A stretch of 11,657 nucleotides of DNA from JBBQVZ01 sp038211015 (GTDB lineage: Bacteria > Actinomycetota > UBA4738 > HRBIN12). This document shows, piece after piece, positions 1-6,799 of this stretch. Made by a program: the position numbers and the translations under genes. The first letter of the stretch is position 1. Each line of letters begins with the position of its first letter. Location of the stretch: assembly GCA_038211015.1 (NCBI GenBank), contig JBBQVZ010000113.1, forward strand, positions 1 to 11,657, given 5' to 3'. A model generated the notes under the pieces. It saw nothing but the letters and a program-made list of their open reading frames with translations. It was not told where the DNA came from and did not search any database.

Positions 1-1
1 C

Positions 2-775
2 ATGCTGGCGTGCCTGTCCACCGACGTCGTGGAGTTCGACGGCGGCGTCGCGTATCTGGACCGCGACTTCACCCTTCGCTACGACAGCAATCTGCTCTGG
101 GTCGATGAGCCTGGTGACGCTCCGGCCGCGCATTGGGTCGAGGAAGCGGAACGGATACTCGGCAGCCGCGGCTACCGGCACCGCAAGGTGCTGATGCGGG
201 ACCCCGACGCGATCCGGCGGCTGACCCCCGGGTTCGTCGAACTCGGCTACACCGCGGATGTGGGCGTGCTGATGGTCCGAAGGGACGCGCCCGACCGACC
301 TGTCGGCGCGATGGGGGCGGAGGAAGTGTCGTTCGCCGAGGTTAGACCCTTGCTCGATGCGATACATCGCGGCACGGCCTCGGCCACGGACACCGAGACG
401 GTGCGGATGCTCACCGACTACGGCGGGAAGCTCGCCCAGACGATCGGCGCGCGATTCTTCGCCGCTCGAGTGCAGGGCCGATTGGCGGGGTACTGCGAGC
501 TGTATCTGGACGGGGACGAGGCGCAGGTCGAGTCCGTGACCACGCTGGAGGAATTCCGTGGACGCGGGCTCGGTCGGGCATTCGTTCTGGCCGCGAGTGA
601 CGCGGCCCTGGAGGCCGGCGCCGTATGGGTCCACCTGTGGGCCGACGCCGAGGATTGGCCGCGGCATTGGTATCACCGGCTCGGCTTCCATGAGGCGGCG
701 CGGGGTACGGACTTCGCCGTGTGGCCCGAGGAGGAGGCCGCGACGATGAAGGTGGCCAAATCCCCGGAGGCGTAG
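2..775 (+). CDS. GNAT-family N-acetyltransferase (probably 5'-truncated by window edge)
   Basis: Predicted acetyl-CoA-dependent N-acyltransferase of the GNAT fold; the substrate cannot be told from sequence. The visible 257 residues hold the acetyl-CoA-binding motif A in the second half: EFRGRGLGRAFV (about residues 184-195, matching the Q/RxxGxG/A pyrophosphate loop), preceded by the beta-strand QVESVTTL. Motif B-like YHRLGFHE (about 224-231) follows, as is usual near a GNAT C-terminus. The first half (about 1-100) has no motif I recognise and may be a degenerate N-terminal GNAT-like half. An ATG sits at base 2, but there is no upstream sequence to judge whether it is the true start, and the N-terminus reads like the middle of a domain, so the gene probably begins outside the window. 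It ends 25 bp before eno on the same strand. eno seems to have its own promoter, so co-transcription is uncertain. Confidence 0.8.
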   Translation: MLACLSTDVVEFDGGVAYLDRDFTLRYDSNLLWVDEPGDAPAAHWVEEAERILGSRGYRHRKVLMRDPDAIRRLTPGFVELGYTADVGVLMVRRDAPDRPVGAMGAEEVSFAEVRPLLDAIHRGTASATDTETVRMLTDYGGKLAQTIGARFFAARVQGRLAGYCELYLDGDEAQVESVTTLEEFRGRGLGRAFVLAASDAALEAGAVWVHLWADAEDWPRHWYHRLGFHEAARGTDFAVWPEEEAATMKVAKSPEA

Positions 776-785
776 AGGGGTCCGG

Positions 786-800
786 TACCATCGGGTCCCC
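786..800 (+). promoter_or_regulatory. Putative leaderless -10 promoter element of eno
   Basis: TACCAT at 786-791 fits the bacterial -10 pattern TANNNT and lies 9 nt before the eno ATG at 801. Transcription would then begin at or within a few bases of the start codon. No Shine-Dalgarno sequence occurs at a usable distance: the purine run GAGGGG ends 20 nt before the ATG. No convincing -35 box is visible. The same TACCATCGG string occurs before the deaminase gene on the other strand (6803-6811). Confidence 0.5.
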
Positions 801-2084
801 ATGTCCCTGATCGAATCCGTCTTCGCCCGCCAGATCCTGGACTCCCGCGGCAATCCCACCGTCGAGGTGGACGTGTGGCTCCATGACGGCGCGTTCGGCC
901 GCGCGGCCGTCCCCAGCGGCGCCTCCACCGGCGAGCTCGTGGCACTGGAGTTGCGAGACGGCGACGCGACACGCTACGTCGGCAAGGGCGTGCTGAAGGC
1001 CGTCGCGAACGTGAACGGTCCCATCGCGCAGGCGCTCGCGGGCCTGGATGCGTTCGATCAACGGGACGTGGACCGCACCATGCTGAACCTGGACGGCACG
1101 GCGGACAAATCCGCACTGGGCGCGAACGCCATCTTGGGTGCGTCGCTGGCCACCGCGCGCGCCGCAGCGGACTCCTCCGGACAGCCGCTTTGGCGTTACC
1201 TGGGTGGTCCGAACGCGCACGTCCTGCCCACGCCCATGATGAACGTGATCAACGGGGGCGCGCATGCCGACACCCGGTTGGAGCTGCAGGAGTTCATGAT
1301 CATGCCGGTCGGCGCCGCTTCCTTCTCCGAAGCGCTGCGATGGGGCAGTGAGTGCTTCCACGCGTTGAAGTCCATCCTGCACGACAAAGGACTGGCCACC
1401 GACGTGGGCGACGAGGGCGGGTTCGCCCCGGAGATCCCCACGGGCGCGGAAGCGCTCGAGCTGTTGCTGGAGGCCATCGCGAAGGCCGGTCTGGTCCCGG
1501 GGGAGGAGATGGCCCTGGCCATGGACCCGGCCACCTCTGAGATCTACCGTGACGGCGCCTATCAGCTCGAGGGCGGGGCGCGATCCTCTCAGGACCTCAT
1601 CGCGTTCTGGAAGGACCTGCTGGCGCGCTTCCCCATGGTGGTCTCGCTCGAGGACGGCCTGGCCGAAGACGATTGGGCCGGATGGACGCAGATGACCGCT
1701 GAGCTCGGCACGCGCGCCCAATTGGTGGGGGACGACAACTTCGTGACCAACCCCGAACGACTCGAGCGCGGCATCCGCGAGGGCGTCGCGAACTCCATCC
1801 TCATCAAGGTGAACCAGATCGGATCGCTCACCGAGACGCTCGACGTCATGGATCTCGCGCGCCGCAACGGCTACTCGTGCGTGGTCAGCCACCGCAGCGG
1901 GGAGACCGACGACGCCTTCATCGCCGACCTCGCCGTGGCGACCAACGCCGGCCAGATCAAGGCGGGCGCGCCCAGCCGCGGCGAGCGCACGGCCAAGTAC
2001 AACCGTCTCCTGCGCATCGAGGAAGAGCTGGGCGAGAACGCGCGCTATGCGGGCGCGGCGTTCCTTCGTGGCGGGGGCGCATGA
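801..2084 (+). CDS. eno: Enolase (phosphopyruvate hydratase)
   Basis: Enolase interconverts 2-phosphoglycerate and phosphoenolpyruvate in the cytosol (glycolysis/gluconeogenesis). At 427 aa it has normal bacterial length and looks complete. Visible signatures are SGASTGE (39-45, mobile substrate loop), LQEFMIMPVGA with Glu164, GDEGGFAP with Glu205 (general acid/base partner), the Mg2+ ligands Asp242 (MDPATSE), Glu284 (SLEDGLAEDDW) and Asp311 (VGDDNFVTN), catalytic Lys336 (ILIKVNQIGS), SHRSGETDD (363-371) and Lys387 in QIKAGAPSRGER. A few positions differ from the commonest forms (AMDPATSE rather than LDVAASE, GDDN rather than GDDL), but every catalytic residue is present. The start ATG follows a -10-like TACCAT with no Shine-Dalgarno sequence. 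The stop TGA overlaps the next ATG (ATGA), indicating translational coupling with ftsB, the classical actinobacterial neighbour. Confidence 0.98.
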   Translation: MSLIESVFARQILDSRGNPTVEVDVWLHDGAFGRAAVPSGASTGELVALELRDGDATRYVGKGVLKAVANVNGPIAQALAGLDAFDQRDVDRTMLNLDGTADKSALGANAILGASLATARAAADSSGQPLWRYLGGPNAHVLPTPMMNVINGGAHADTRLELQEFMIMPVGAASFSEALRWGSECFHALKSILHDKGLATDVGDEGGFAPEIPTGAEALELLLEAIAKAGLVPGEEMALAMDPATSEIYRDGAYQLEGGARSSQDLIAFWKDLLARFPMVVSLEDGLAEDDWAGWTQMTAELGTRAQLVGDDNFVTNPERLERGIREGVANSILIKVNQIGSLTETLDVMDLARRNGYSCVVSHRSGETDDAFIADLAVATNAGQIKAGAPSRGERTAKYNRLLRIEEELGENARYAGAAFLRGGGA

Positions 2085-2425
2085 GCACGCGAGTGGCCGT
2101 CCGTCCCCAGGCCGCCCCCGCGCGGCGCCGGGTCCGGCTTTCCCCACGAGGAGTCATGCTGTCGGTGGCCATCGTGCTGATCCTTATGGCCGCCATCGCG
2201 CCGGCCCGCAATCTCATCCAGCAGCGCGCGCAGCTTGCCCGCCTCCAACAGCAGGCCGTCCAGCTGCAGCAGCAGAACGACGTCCTGCAGGCCCGGGTCA
2301 CGCAGCTGGGAGATCCGAACTACCTGGAGAAGCTGGCCCGTGAATGCCTGGGCATGGTCAAGCCCGGCGAGGTCGCCTTCGTCACCATCCCCCAGCACGG
2401 CGCGCCGGTTCCCCCGAACTGCTGA
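2081..2425 (+). CDS. ftsB: FtsB/DivIC-type septum formation initiator protein
   Basis: Small bitopic cell-division protein of the FtsB/DivIC family, which forms a complex with FtsL and FtsQ/DivIB and activates septal peptidoglycan synthesis. The 114-residue product has a basic cytoplasmic N-terminus (RRRVR at 15-19), one transmembrane helix at about 25-42 (VMLSVAIVLILMAAIAPA), a Gln/Leu-rich coiled coil (about 44-76) and the family signature DPNYLEKLARECLGMVKPGE (78-97). The start ATG overlaps the enolase stop. The frame stays open upstream inside eno, but that stretch is out-of-frame enolase sequence and not part of this protein. A lone cysteine in the signature region (ARECLG) replaces the more common Glu/Lys-type residue. 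The order eno-ftsB is conserved across Actinomycetota and supports the call. Confidence 0.93.
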   Translation: MSTRVAVRPQAAPARRRVRLSPRGVMLSVAIVLILMAAIAPARNLIQQRAQLARLQQQAVQLQQQNDVLQARVTQLGDPNYLEKLARECLGMVKPGEVAFVTIPQHGAPVPPNC

Positions 2426-2443
2426 TCCCTGGAACCCCGCGCA

Positions 2444-2492
2444 TTGACGGGCGGTGGCGATTCCCGCACACTGGCGCCCTATGTCCCGCGAA
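2444..2492 (+). promoter_or_regulatory. Candidate promoter between ftsB and the S1-domain gene
   Basis: TTGACG (2444-2449), a 5/6 match to the -35 consensus, is followed after 17 bp by CACACT (2467-2472), a weak -10. An ATG lies 8 nt further on at 2481. That ATG opens an 18-codon reading frame ending with TAG at 2535-2537, just before the GTG at 2540 that best fits the start of the S1 domain. If TTGACG is a promoter element, the TTG at 2444 is unlikely to be the S1 start codon. Confidence 0.3.
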
Positions 2493-2539
2493 CACACGGG
2501 ATCGTTACAGGAAGGGGATCGGAGATCGCAGAGATAGAA

Positions 2540-2887
2540 GTGGGGGCGGTGGTCGACGGCACCGTCGAGCGCATCACGCCGTACGGAGCGTTCCTGAAGC
2601 TGGAGGACGGGCGTCTCGGCCTCGTTCACATCTCTGAGATCGACCGGAACTACGTCAAAGACGTGCACGATCACCTTCGGGAAACCGATGTCGTCCAGGC
2701 CAAGGTGCTGGCCATCAAGGAGGACGGCAAGATCGATCTCTCGATCAAGGCCCTCCAGGACCCGCCGCCCACGCGTCAGCGGCGCGGCAGCGACCCGGGC
2801 TTCGAGCACATGCTCAAGAAGTTCATGAAGCAGAGCGAAGAGCGTTTGGTCGACTACAAGCGGGCCGTCGAGCACAAGCGCAAGTAA
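2540..2887 (+). CDS. Small S1-domain RNA-binding protein (GSP13/YugI-like)
   Basis: Single S1 (OB-fold) domain protein, a class that binds RNA or ribosomes and includes the general stress protein GSP13/YugI. The domain spans GAVVDGTVERITPYGAFLKL through KIDLSIKAL, with the hallmark GAFLKLEDGRLGLVHISEI (RNA-binding Phe and His face) and YVKDV-DHL. The C-terminal third (PPPTRQRRGSDPGFEHMLKKFMKQSEERL...) is basic and helical, as in GSP13 relatives. The start is uncertain. TTG at 2444 would add 32 residues with no family resemblance. GTG at 2540 places the initiator exactly at the first S1 strand and follows purine-rich GGAG and AGAG sequence, so I chose it. The gene lies downstream of ftsB on the same strand and converges on a GNAT gene with a 24-bp gap. 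Family assignment is solid; the cellular role is not. Confidence 0.85.
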   Translation: MGAVVDGTVERITPYGAFLKLEDGRLGLVHISEIDRNYVKDVHDHLRETDVVQAKVLAIKEDGKIDLSIKALQDPPPTRQRRGSDPGFEHMLKKFMKQSEERLVDYKRAVEHKRK

Positions 2888-2911
2888 CGCGCGCGCCGCT
2901 CACCCTTCATC

Positions 2912-3445
2912 TCACCGGAGCTCGTAGGTGTGTTCGTCGCACCACTCGCCCTTGAACTTCACGTGCTCCGTCGTCGCGCGCCGCATGCCGATCCGTTCCA
3001 GCAGTGCGATCGACGCGTCGTTGCGCGCGTCGGCGACCGCGAACACCGCCTCGGCACCCAACTGTTCGAACGCGTAGGCGATCACGCGCTCGACGGCTTC
3101 GGTGGCATACCCCTTGCCCTGATGCTTGGTCGCCAACGTGAACCCGAGCTCCGCGCGCGACGCGTTGATGGCGTCGACGCCGAGCCCCACGTCGCCCAGG
3201 TGCTCGTCGCTCTCGACGTCGGCGATCGCGAACTGGAACCATTCGCCCGCAACACCGGGATGCGTTCCGGCCATCTCGCGAACGAAGTCGTCGGCCTCCT
3301 GTTGCGTGCACGAGTCCCAGTCCTGGTAGCGCGCGACGTCGGGGTCCGACCGGTACGCCGCGAATGTGACGGCGTCCTCGGTGCGGAATCGCCGGATCAC
3401 CAGCCGGTCAGTCCGGAGGACGGTGAAGTCGGGATCGGGACGCAT
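2912..3445 (-). CDS. RimJ/RimL-like GNAT N-acetyltransferase
   Basis: A 177-aa protein of the GNAT superfamily, resembling the RimJ/RimL branch (ribosomal-protein N-terminal acetyltransferases and relatives). The fold order is visible. LRTDRLVIRRFRTEDAVTFA (10-29) is the typical beta1/alpha1 start of this branch. ELGFTLATKHQGKGYATEAV (99-118) contains the acetyl-CoA loop QGKGYA. DARNDASIALLERIGMRR (139-156) is the usual Asn-containing motif followed by LLERIGF-like motif B. The real substrate in such paralogues is often small or unknown, so ribosomal activity should not be assumed. The gene lies in reverse orientation between the S1 gene and DUF501-ppx, interrupting an otherwise co-directional actinobacterial gene order. 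A 15-bp inverted repeat covers its promoter immediately upstream of the ATG. Confidence 0.88.
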   Translation of the reverse strand: MRPDPDFTVLRTDRLVIRRFRTEDAVTFAAYRSDPDVARYQDWDSCTQQEADDFVREMAGTHPGVAGEWFQFAIADVESDEHLGDVGLGVDAINASRAELGFTLATKHQGKGYATEAVERVIAYAFEQLGAEAVFAVADARNDASIALLERIGMRRATTEHVKFKGEWCDEHTYELR

Positions 3446-3446
3446 C

Positions 3447-3461
3447 GCGACAGTATGTCGC
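3447..3461 (-). promoter_or_regulatory. Inverted repeat overlapping the -10 region of the GNAT gene
   Basis: GCGACA-GTA-TGTCGC is a perfect 6-3-6 palindrome ending one base before the GNAT start codon (3443-3445, minus strand). Read on the minus strand, CATACT (3457 to 3452, 4/6 match to TATAAT) lies within it and 6 nt before the ATG, matching the leaderless spacing of other genes here. A repressor bound to this site would block both the -10 and the start codon, so it is a candidate operator. A 15-bp palindrome can also occur by chance in high-GC DNA. Confidence 0.35.
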
Positions 3462-3501
3462 CGGTGTCCGCGAAGCCCGCAACTCGCAGCCCACGGCCTG
3501 C

Positions 3502-3516
3502 CAAGATGGGCGCCGG
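3502..3516 (+). promoter_or_regulatory. Putative extended -10 promoter of the DUF501-Ppx gene
   Basis: CAAGAT (3502-3507) is preceded by TGC (3499-3501), giving an extended -10 arrangement, and lies 9 nt before the ATG at 3517. No Shine-Dalgarno sequence is present. This matches the short leader seen at the other transcription-unit heads in the window. Confidence 0.4.
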
Positions 3517-4950
3517 ATGAGCGCCGTCCCGGGAACGTCGAACCGCGAGCTCCGAACGTCCGATCTGATCGCCGTGCGCGAGCAGCTCGGGCGCGAGCCG
3601 ACCACGTCGTTCACGGTCGTGGCCCGCTGCACGGGTGGGCATCCGCTCGTGATCCGCAACGCGCCGCGAGACGCAGCGGGCGCGCCGTTCCCGACCACGT
3701 ACTGGCTGACGTGTCCAGATGCGGGCAAGGCGGTGGCGCGGGTCGAGGCGGACGGTTGGATCTCTCGCTTCAACGAGCGCGAACGAACCGATCCCCGGTT
3801 CGCCCAGGCGTTGAACGACGCCCATCGGTCCTACGCCGAAGACCGGGCACGCGACCTGCCCGAGGCGCTCGACGACGGCGGGGTCGGCGGCACGCGTAGA
3901 GGCGTGAAGTGCCTGCACGCCCACTACGCGTTCCACCTGGCGGGCGGCGTCGATCCGATCGGCGAGTGGGTTGCCGAGCAGGTCGAGCCGGTCCACGCCG
4001 AAGAGCGGCCGGGTCGTGTTGCCGCGATCGATCAGGGAACGAACTCCATCCGGTTGCTCGTGGTGGAGCCGCCGGCGCACGCCGGCGGCGACCCGACCGA
4101 GCTGTCACGCGACATGGTGATCACGCGACTCGGTCAAGGCGTCGATCGGACCGGCCGGATCGATCCGGATGCGCTTCGGCGCACGGTCGAGGTGCTCGCT
4201 CGATTCTCTCGGCGCGCCCGGGCGCTGCATGCGGAGCGGATCCGCGTCGCGGCAACGAGCGCGGTTCGCGACGCGGAGAACCGCGAGGAGTTCGCAGGGG
4301 CCGTCCGTGAGCTCGCCGGATCCGAGCTCGAGGTCATCAGCGGCGAGCGCGAGGCGGGCCTGTCGCTCCTGGGGGGGACCCACGGCCTCACGCCCGATCT
4401 GGCCCCGCCTCCCTACCTGGTGCTCGACATCGGCGGGGGCTCCACCGAGCTCGTCGTCGGTCGCGAGCCCGGTCGAGCGGCGCGCGCGATCTCGACGCAG
4501 ATGGGGAGCGTTCGGCTGACCGAGCGGTTCGTGCGTCACGACCCGCCGGTGCCCGAGGATCTCGCCGAGCTCGCGATCGCGGTCGACGAGGTGCTCGACG
4601 ACGTCGAGGCGCAGGTGCCTATCGGTGACGCGCACACGCTTGTCGCCGTGGCCGGGACCGCGACGACGCTTCAGGCGATCGCGCTCGGCCTGGATCGCTA
4701 CGACCCCGAGGCGATCCACCGGACGTGGCTGAAGCTCGAGACCGCCGAACGCGTCCTGGCGGATCTCGTAGGCATGACGACGCCGGAACGCGCCGCACTG
4801 CCGGTCATGGCTCCCGGCCGCGGCGACGTGATCGTCGCGGGGGGAGTGATCCTGACGACCGTGATGCGCAGGTTCCGCTTCGACCGCGCGCTCGTCAGCG
4901 AGACGGACATCCTCGACGGCCTCGTCTACGAACTGCTGGACATCCGATAG
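3517..4950 (+). CDS. ppx: DUF501 - Ppx/GppA exopolyphosphatase fusion protein
   Basis: One uninterrupted 477-residue frame joins two proteins that are usually separate neighbours in Actinomycetota. Residues about 15-155 are DUF501, with TTYWLTCPDAGKAV (60-73), RFNERE (84-89) and KCLHAHYAFHLAGG (131-144); its function is unknown. After a short linker (EPVHAEERPGR, 157-167), residues 168-477 are a full-length short-form Ppx/GppA phosphatase of the ASKHA fold. It shows phosphate-1 IDQGTNSIRLLV (171-182), ATSAVRDAENREEF (247-260), ISGEREAGLSLLG (274-286, holding the putative catalytic Glu), phosphate-2 LVLDIGGGSTELV (301-313), GSVRLTERF (330-338), AGTATTLQAI (379-388) and GRGDVIVAGG (434-443). 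The family hydrolyses polyphosphate and/or pppGpp; which substrate applies here is not decidable. There is no C-terminal HD domain. No stop or convincing restart lies between the halves. The cyclophilin gene follows after 13 bp. Confidence 0.93.
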   Translation: MSAVPGTSNRELRTSDLIAVREQLGREPTTSFTVVARCTGGHPLVIRNAPRDAAGAPFPTTYWLTCPDAGKAVARVEADGWISRFNERERTDPRFAQALNDAHRSYAEDRARDLPEALDDGGVGGTRRGVKCLHAHYAFHLAGGVDPIGEWVAEQVEPVHAEERPGRVAAIDQGTNSIRLLVVEPPAHAGGDPTELSRDMVITRLGQGVDRTGRIDPDALRRTVEVLARFSRRARALHAERIRVAATSAVRDAENREEFAGAVRELAGSELEVISGEREAGLSLLGGTHGLTPDLAPPPYLVLDIGGGSTELVVGREPGRAARAISTQMGSVRLTERFVRHDPPVPEDLAELAIAVDEVLDDVEAQVPIGDAHTLVAVAGTATTLQAIALGLDRYDPEAIHRTWLKLETAERVLADLVGMTTPERAALPVMAPGRGDVIVAGGVILTTVMRRFRFDRALVSETDILDGLVYELLDIR

Positions 4951-4963
4951 GCTCGTCGCCCGG
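4948..4963 (+). promoter_or_regulatory. Possible -10 element upstream of the cyclophilin gene
   Basis: TAGGCT (4948-4953), overlapping the stop codon of the DUF501-Ppx gene, lies 10 nt before the cyclophilin ATG at 4964. There is no Shine-Dalgarno sequence in the 13-bp gap. The gene may therefore be transcribed from its own leaderless promoter as well as by read-through. Weak evidence from a single hexamer. Confidence 0.25.
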
Positions 4964-5788
4964 ATGTCCAAACGATCCCGAGAACGACAGCTGGCGAAGC
5001 TCGCCGCCAGGAGGCAAGCAGAGCGCGACGCGCAGCGTCACCGCCGCCAACGGATACTCGGCGCGGTTGGACTCGTCGCCGCCGTGGGCCTTCTGGTCGC
5101 GGCAGGCTCCGTCATCTTCAACGGAGACGACGGCACGCAGGCGAGTCCCTCGCCCACCGTGAGCCCGAGCGCGAGCCCGAGCGAGGGTCCGCTACCGGTC
5201 GCGTGTGATGCGAAAGCGCCGAAGGCCGCAGGTACGACCAAGCCAACGTTCGACAAGCCGCCCGCGATGACGATCGATCCCACCAAGACGTACATCGCGA
5301 CCATGGAGACCTCGTGCGGCACGATCGTGATCCAACTGGACCCGGAGGCCGCCCCGATCGGCGTCAACAGCTTCGTCTTCCTGGCGAAGAAGGGGTTCTA
5401 CGACGGGCTCACGTTCCACCGGATCGCACCCGGATTCGTGATCCAGGGCGGAGACCCGGAGGGAACCGGCTCCGGAGGGCCGGGGTATCAGTTCGCAACC
5501 GAAACGTCGCCCAAGGTCACGTTCGACGCCGCGGGGATCCTGGCGTACGCCAACGCCGGGGGCGACACCAACGGCAGCCAGTTCTTCATCACGCTTGCGC
5601 CGTCGCCCAACCTGGATCCGACGCCGCAGGGCAGCTACACGATCTTCGGCAAGGTCATCGAGGGTCTCGGAGTCGTCAGGACGATCGGCGAGATCCCGGG
5701 CACAGCGAACCCGCAGCTCCCGGGCGAGGACAGCGTGCCCACGCAGACGGTCTACATCGACAAGGTCACGATCGCGGTCCAGCCCTAG
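4964..5788 (+). CDS. Membrane-anchored cyclophilin-type peptidyl-prolyl cis-trans isomerase
   Basis: Catalyses cis-trans isomerisation of Xaa-Pro bonds, assisting folding of exported proteins. The 274-residue protein has a very basic cytoplasmic N-terminus (1-30, Arg/Lys-rich), one transmembrane helix at about 31-52 and an extracytoplasmic Ser/Pro-rich linker (60-75, SPSPTVSPSASPSEG). The cyclophilin domain runs from about 109 to 272. Active-site features are FHRIAPGFVIQGGD (151-164), with catalytic Arg153 and Gln161, LAYANAGGDTNGSQFFIT (193-210) and YTIFGKVIEG (225-234). LAYAN replaces the commoner LAMAN, and the usual Trp of the cyclosporin-binding region is not evident in LDPTPQGSYTIFGKV. 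Actinobacteria commonly carry this anchored form. It is co-directional with DUF501-ppx (13-bp gap) and converges on the deaminase gene with 21 bp between the stops. Confidence 0.93.
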   Translation: MSKRSRERQLAKLAARRQAERDAQRHRRQRILGAVGLVAAVGLLVAAGSVIFNGDDGTQASPSPTVSPSASPSEGPLPVACDAKAPKAAGTTKPTFDKPPAMTIDPTKTYIATMETSCGTIVIQLDPEAAPIGVNSFVFLAKKGFYDGLTFHRIAPGFVIQGGDPEGTGSGGPGYQFATETSPKVTFDAAGILAYANAGGDTNGSQFFITLAPSPNLDPTPQGSYTIFGKVIEGLGVVRTIGEIPGTANPQLPGEDSVPTQTVYIDKVTIAVQP

Positions 5789-5809
5789 CGCCGGCTTCGC
5801 GATCGGGTA

Positions 5810-6799
5810 TCAGCTGCGCCAGGAGTCGATGTCCCGGAGGATCCCCTGCTTCACGTCGTCGTCGGCGAACGACGCGCGCACGCTCGCGGCCGCGATGTCG
5901 GCCAGAACCTCGTCGCGGTATCCGAACACGTCGCGCGCCACACGATACTCGTCGCTCACCCACGAGCCGAACATCGCCGGGTCGTCGGAGTTGAGCGTCA
6001 CCACGACGCCCGCGTCGCGGAGGAGCGGGAACGGGTGATCGGCGAGCGAGGCGTACACGCCGGTCGCGACGTTCGAGGACGGACACACCTCGAGCGGCAT
6101 CCCGATGTCGGCGAGGTGGGCGACCAATCGGGGATCCTCGATCGAGCGAACGCCGTGACCGATGCGGGACGGCTCCAGCGTCGCGAGCGTCTCCCAGACG
6201 TTCTTCGGGCCGCCCCATTCGCCGGCGTGCGGTACGGACGGCAGCCCGGCATCGATCGCCTGTCGCATCAGGTGTGCATACCGGTCGACGGGCTGCCGCT
6301 CGCTGCCGGCGGAGTTGATCGCCACGACGCCGCGTCCCGCGTACTTCAACGCGACCTCGAGCGTCCCGACGTTCCGTTCCTCGTCGAAGTCGCGGATGAA
6401 GTCCGGCTCCAGCCGGGCGATGACGCCGTGATCGCGTTCGCCGGCCGCGAACCCGTCGAGCACGGCCTCGATCGGCCCGAACCAGTCGCCGAGGCGACCG
6501 GCATGCTGGGCCGGCGAGAAGACGACCTCTGCGTACCGGACCCCTTGTGCCGCAAGGTCTCCGCAGAGCTCCAGCGCCACGCGGCGGAAGTCGTCCAGGT
6601 CGTGGAGCATGTCGCACACCTCGCCGTAGGAGTCGATGAAATGCGCGAACCCGTCGAAGCGCCAGGTGTCGTCGGGCCGGAGCGCCGCCGGCACGGGACG
6701 TCCTGTGCGATCGGACAGCTCGCGCACTGTGCCGACCTGGATCGACCCCTCCAGATGGATGTGGAGCTCTGCCTTCGGCAAAGACACCAGGTCTCGCAT
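5810..6799 (-). CDS. Adenosine/adenine/aminodeoxyfutalosine deaminase family amidohydrolase
   Basis: Zinc-dependent TIM-barrel deaminase of the adenosine deaminase family, 329 aa and full length. Metal and catalytic motifs are all present: KAELHIHLEG (9-18) with zinc His13 and His15, PHAGE (190-194) with a zinc His and catalytic Glu194, RIGHG (212-216) with His215, and LNSDDPAMF (269-277) with zinc Asp272. PSSN (240-243) is also typical. Residue 17 is Glu (HLEG) where classical adenosine deaminases carry Asp (HLDG). Glu here is known in adenine deaminases and in aminodeoxyfutalosine deaminases of the futalosine menaquinone pathway, so the substrate may be 6-amino-6-deoxyfutalosine or adenine rather than adenosine. 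No other menaquinone gene is visible in the window. The gene is transcribed divergently from the exported-protein gene across a 23-bp spacer, with TACCAT 6 nt before its ATG. Confidence 0.9.
   Translation of the reverse strand: MRDLVSLPKAELHIHLEGSIQVGTVRELSDRTGRPVPAALRPDDTWRFDGFAHFIDSYGEVCDMLHDLDDFRRVALELCGDLAAQGVRYAEVVFSPAQHAGRLGDWFGPIEAVLDGFAAGERDHGVIARLEPDFIRDFDEERNVGTLEVALKYAGRGVVAINSAGSERQPVDRYAHLMRQAIDAGLPSVPHAGEWGGPKNVWETLATLEPSRIGHGVRSIEDPRLVAHLADIGMPLEVCPSSNVATGVYASLADHPFPLLRDAGVVVTLNSDDPAMFGSWVSDEYRVARDVFGYRDEVLADIAAASVRASFADDDVKQGILRDIDSWRS

Noticed and set aside
1877..2080. Upstream extension of the ftsB frame by 68 codons
   Set aside because: The extension is out-of-frame enolase sequence with an Arg-rich shadow composition; ATG 2081 overlapping the eno stop is the natural start.
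411..2147. 578-codon open frame on the minus strand across eno
   Set aside because: It lies opposite the clearly genuine enolase and the acetyltransferase, has no recognisable motif, and has the Arg/His/Val/Gly-rich composition of an antisense shadow in high-GC DNA.
3985..4024. Possible sequencing error creating the DUF501-Ppx fusion
   Set aside because: Both domains stay in the same frame across a clean hydrophilic linker with no frame change or stop remnant visible. It is kept as a refutation test rather than an explanation.
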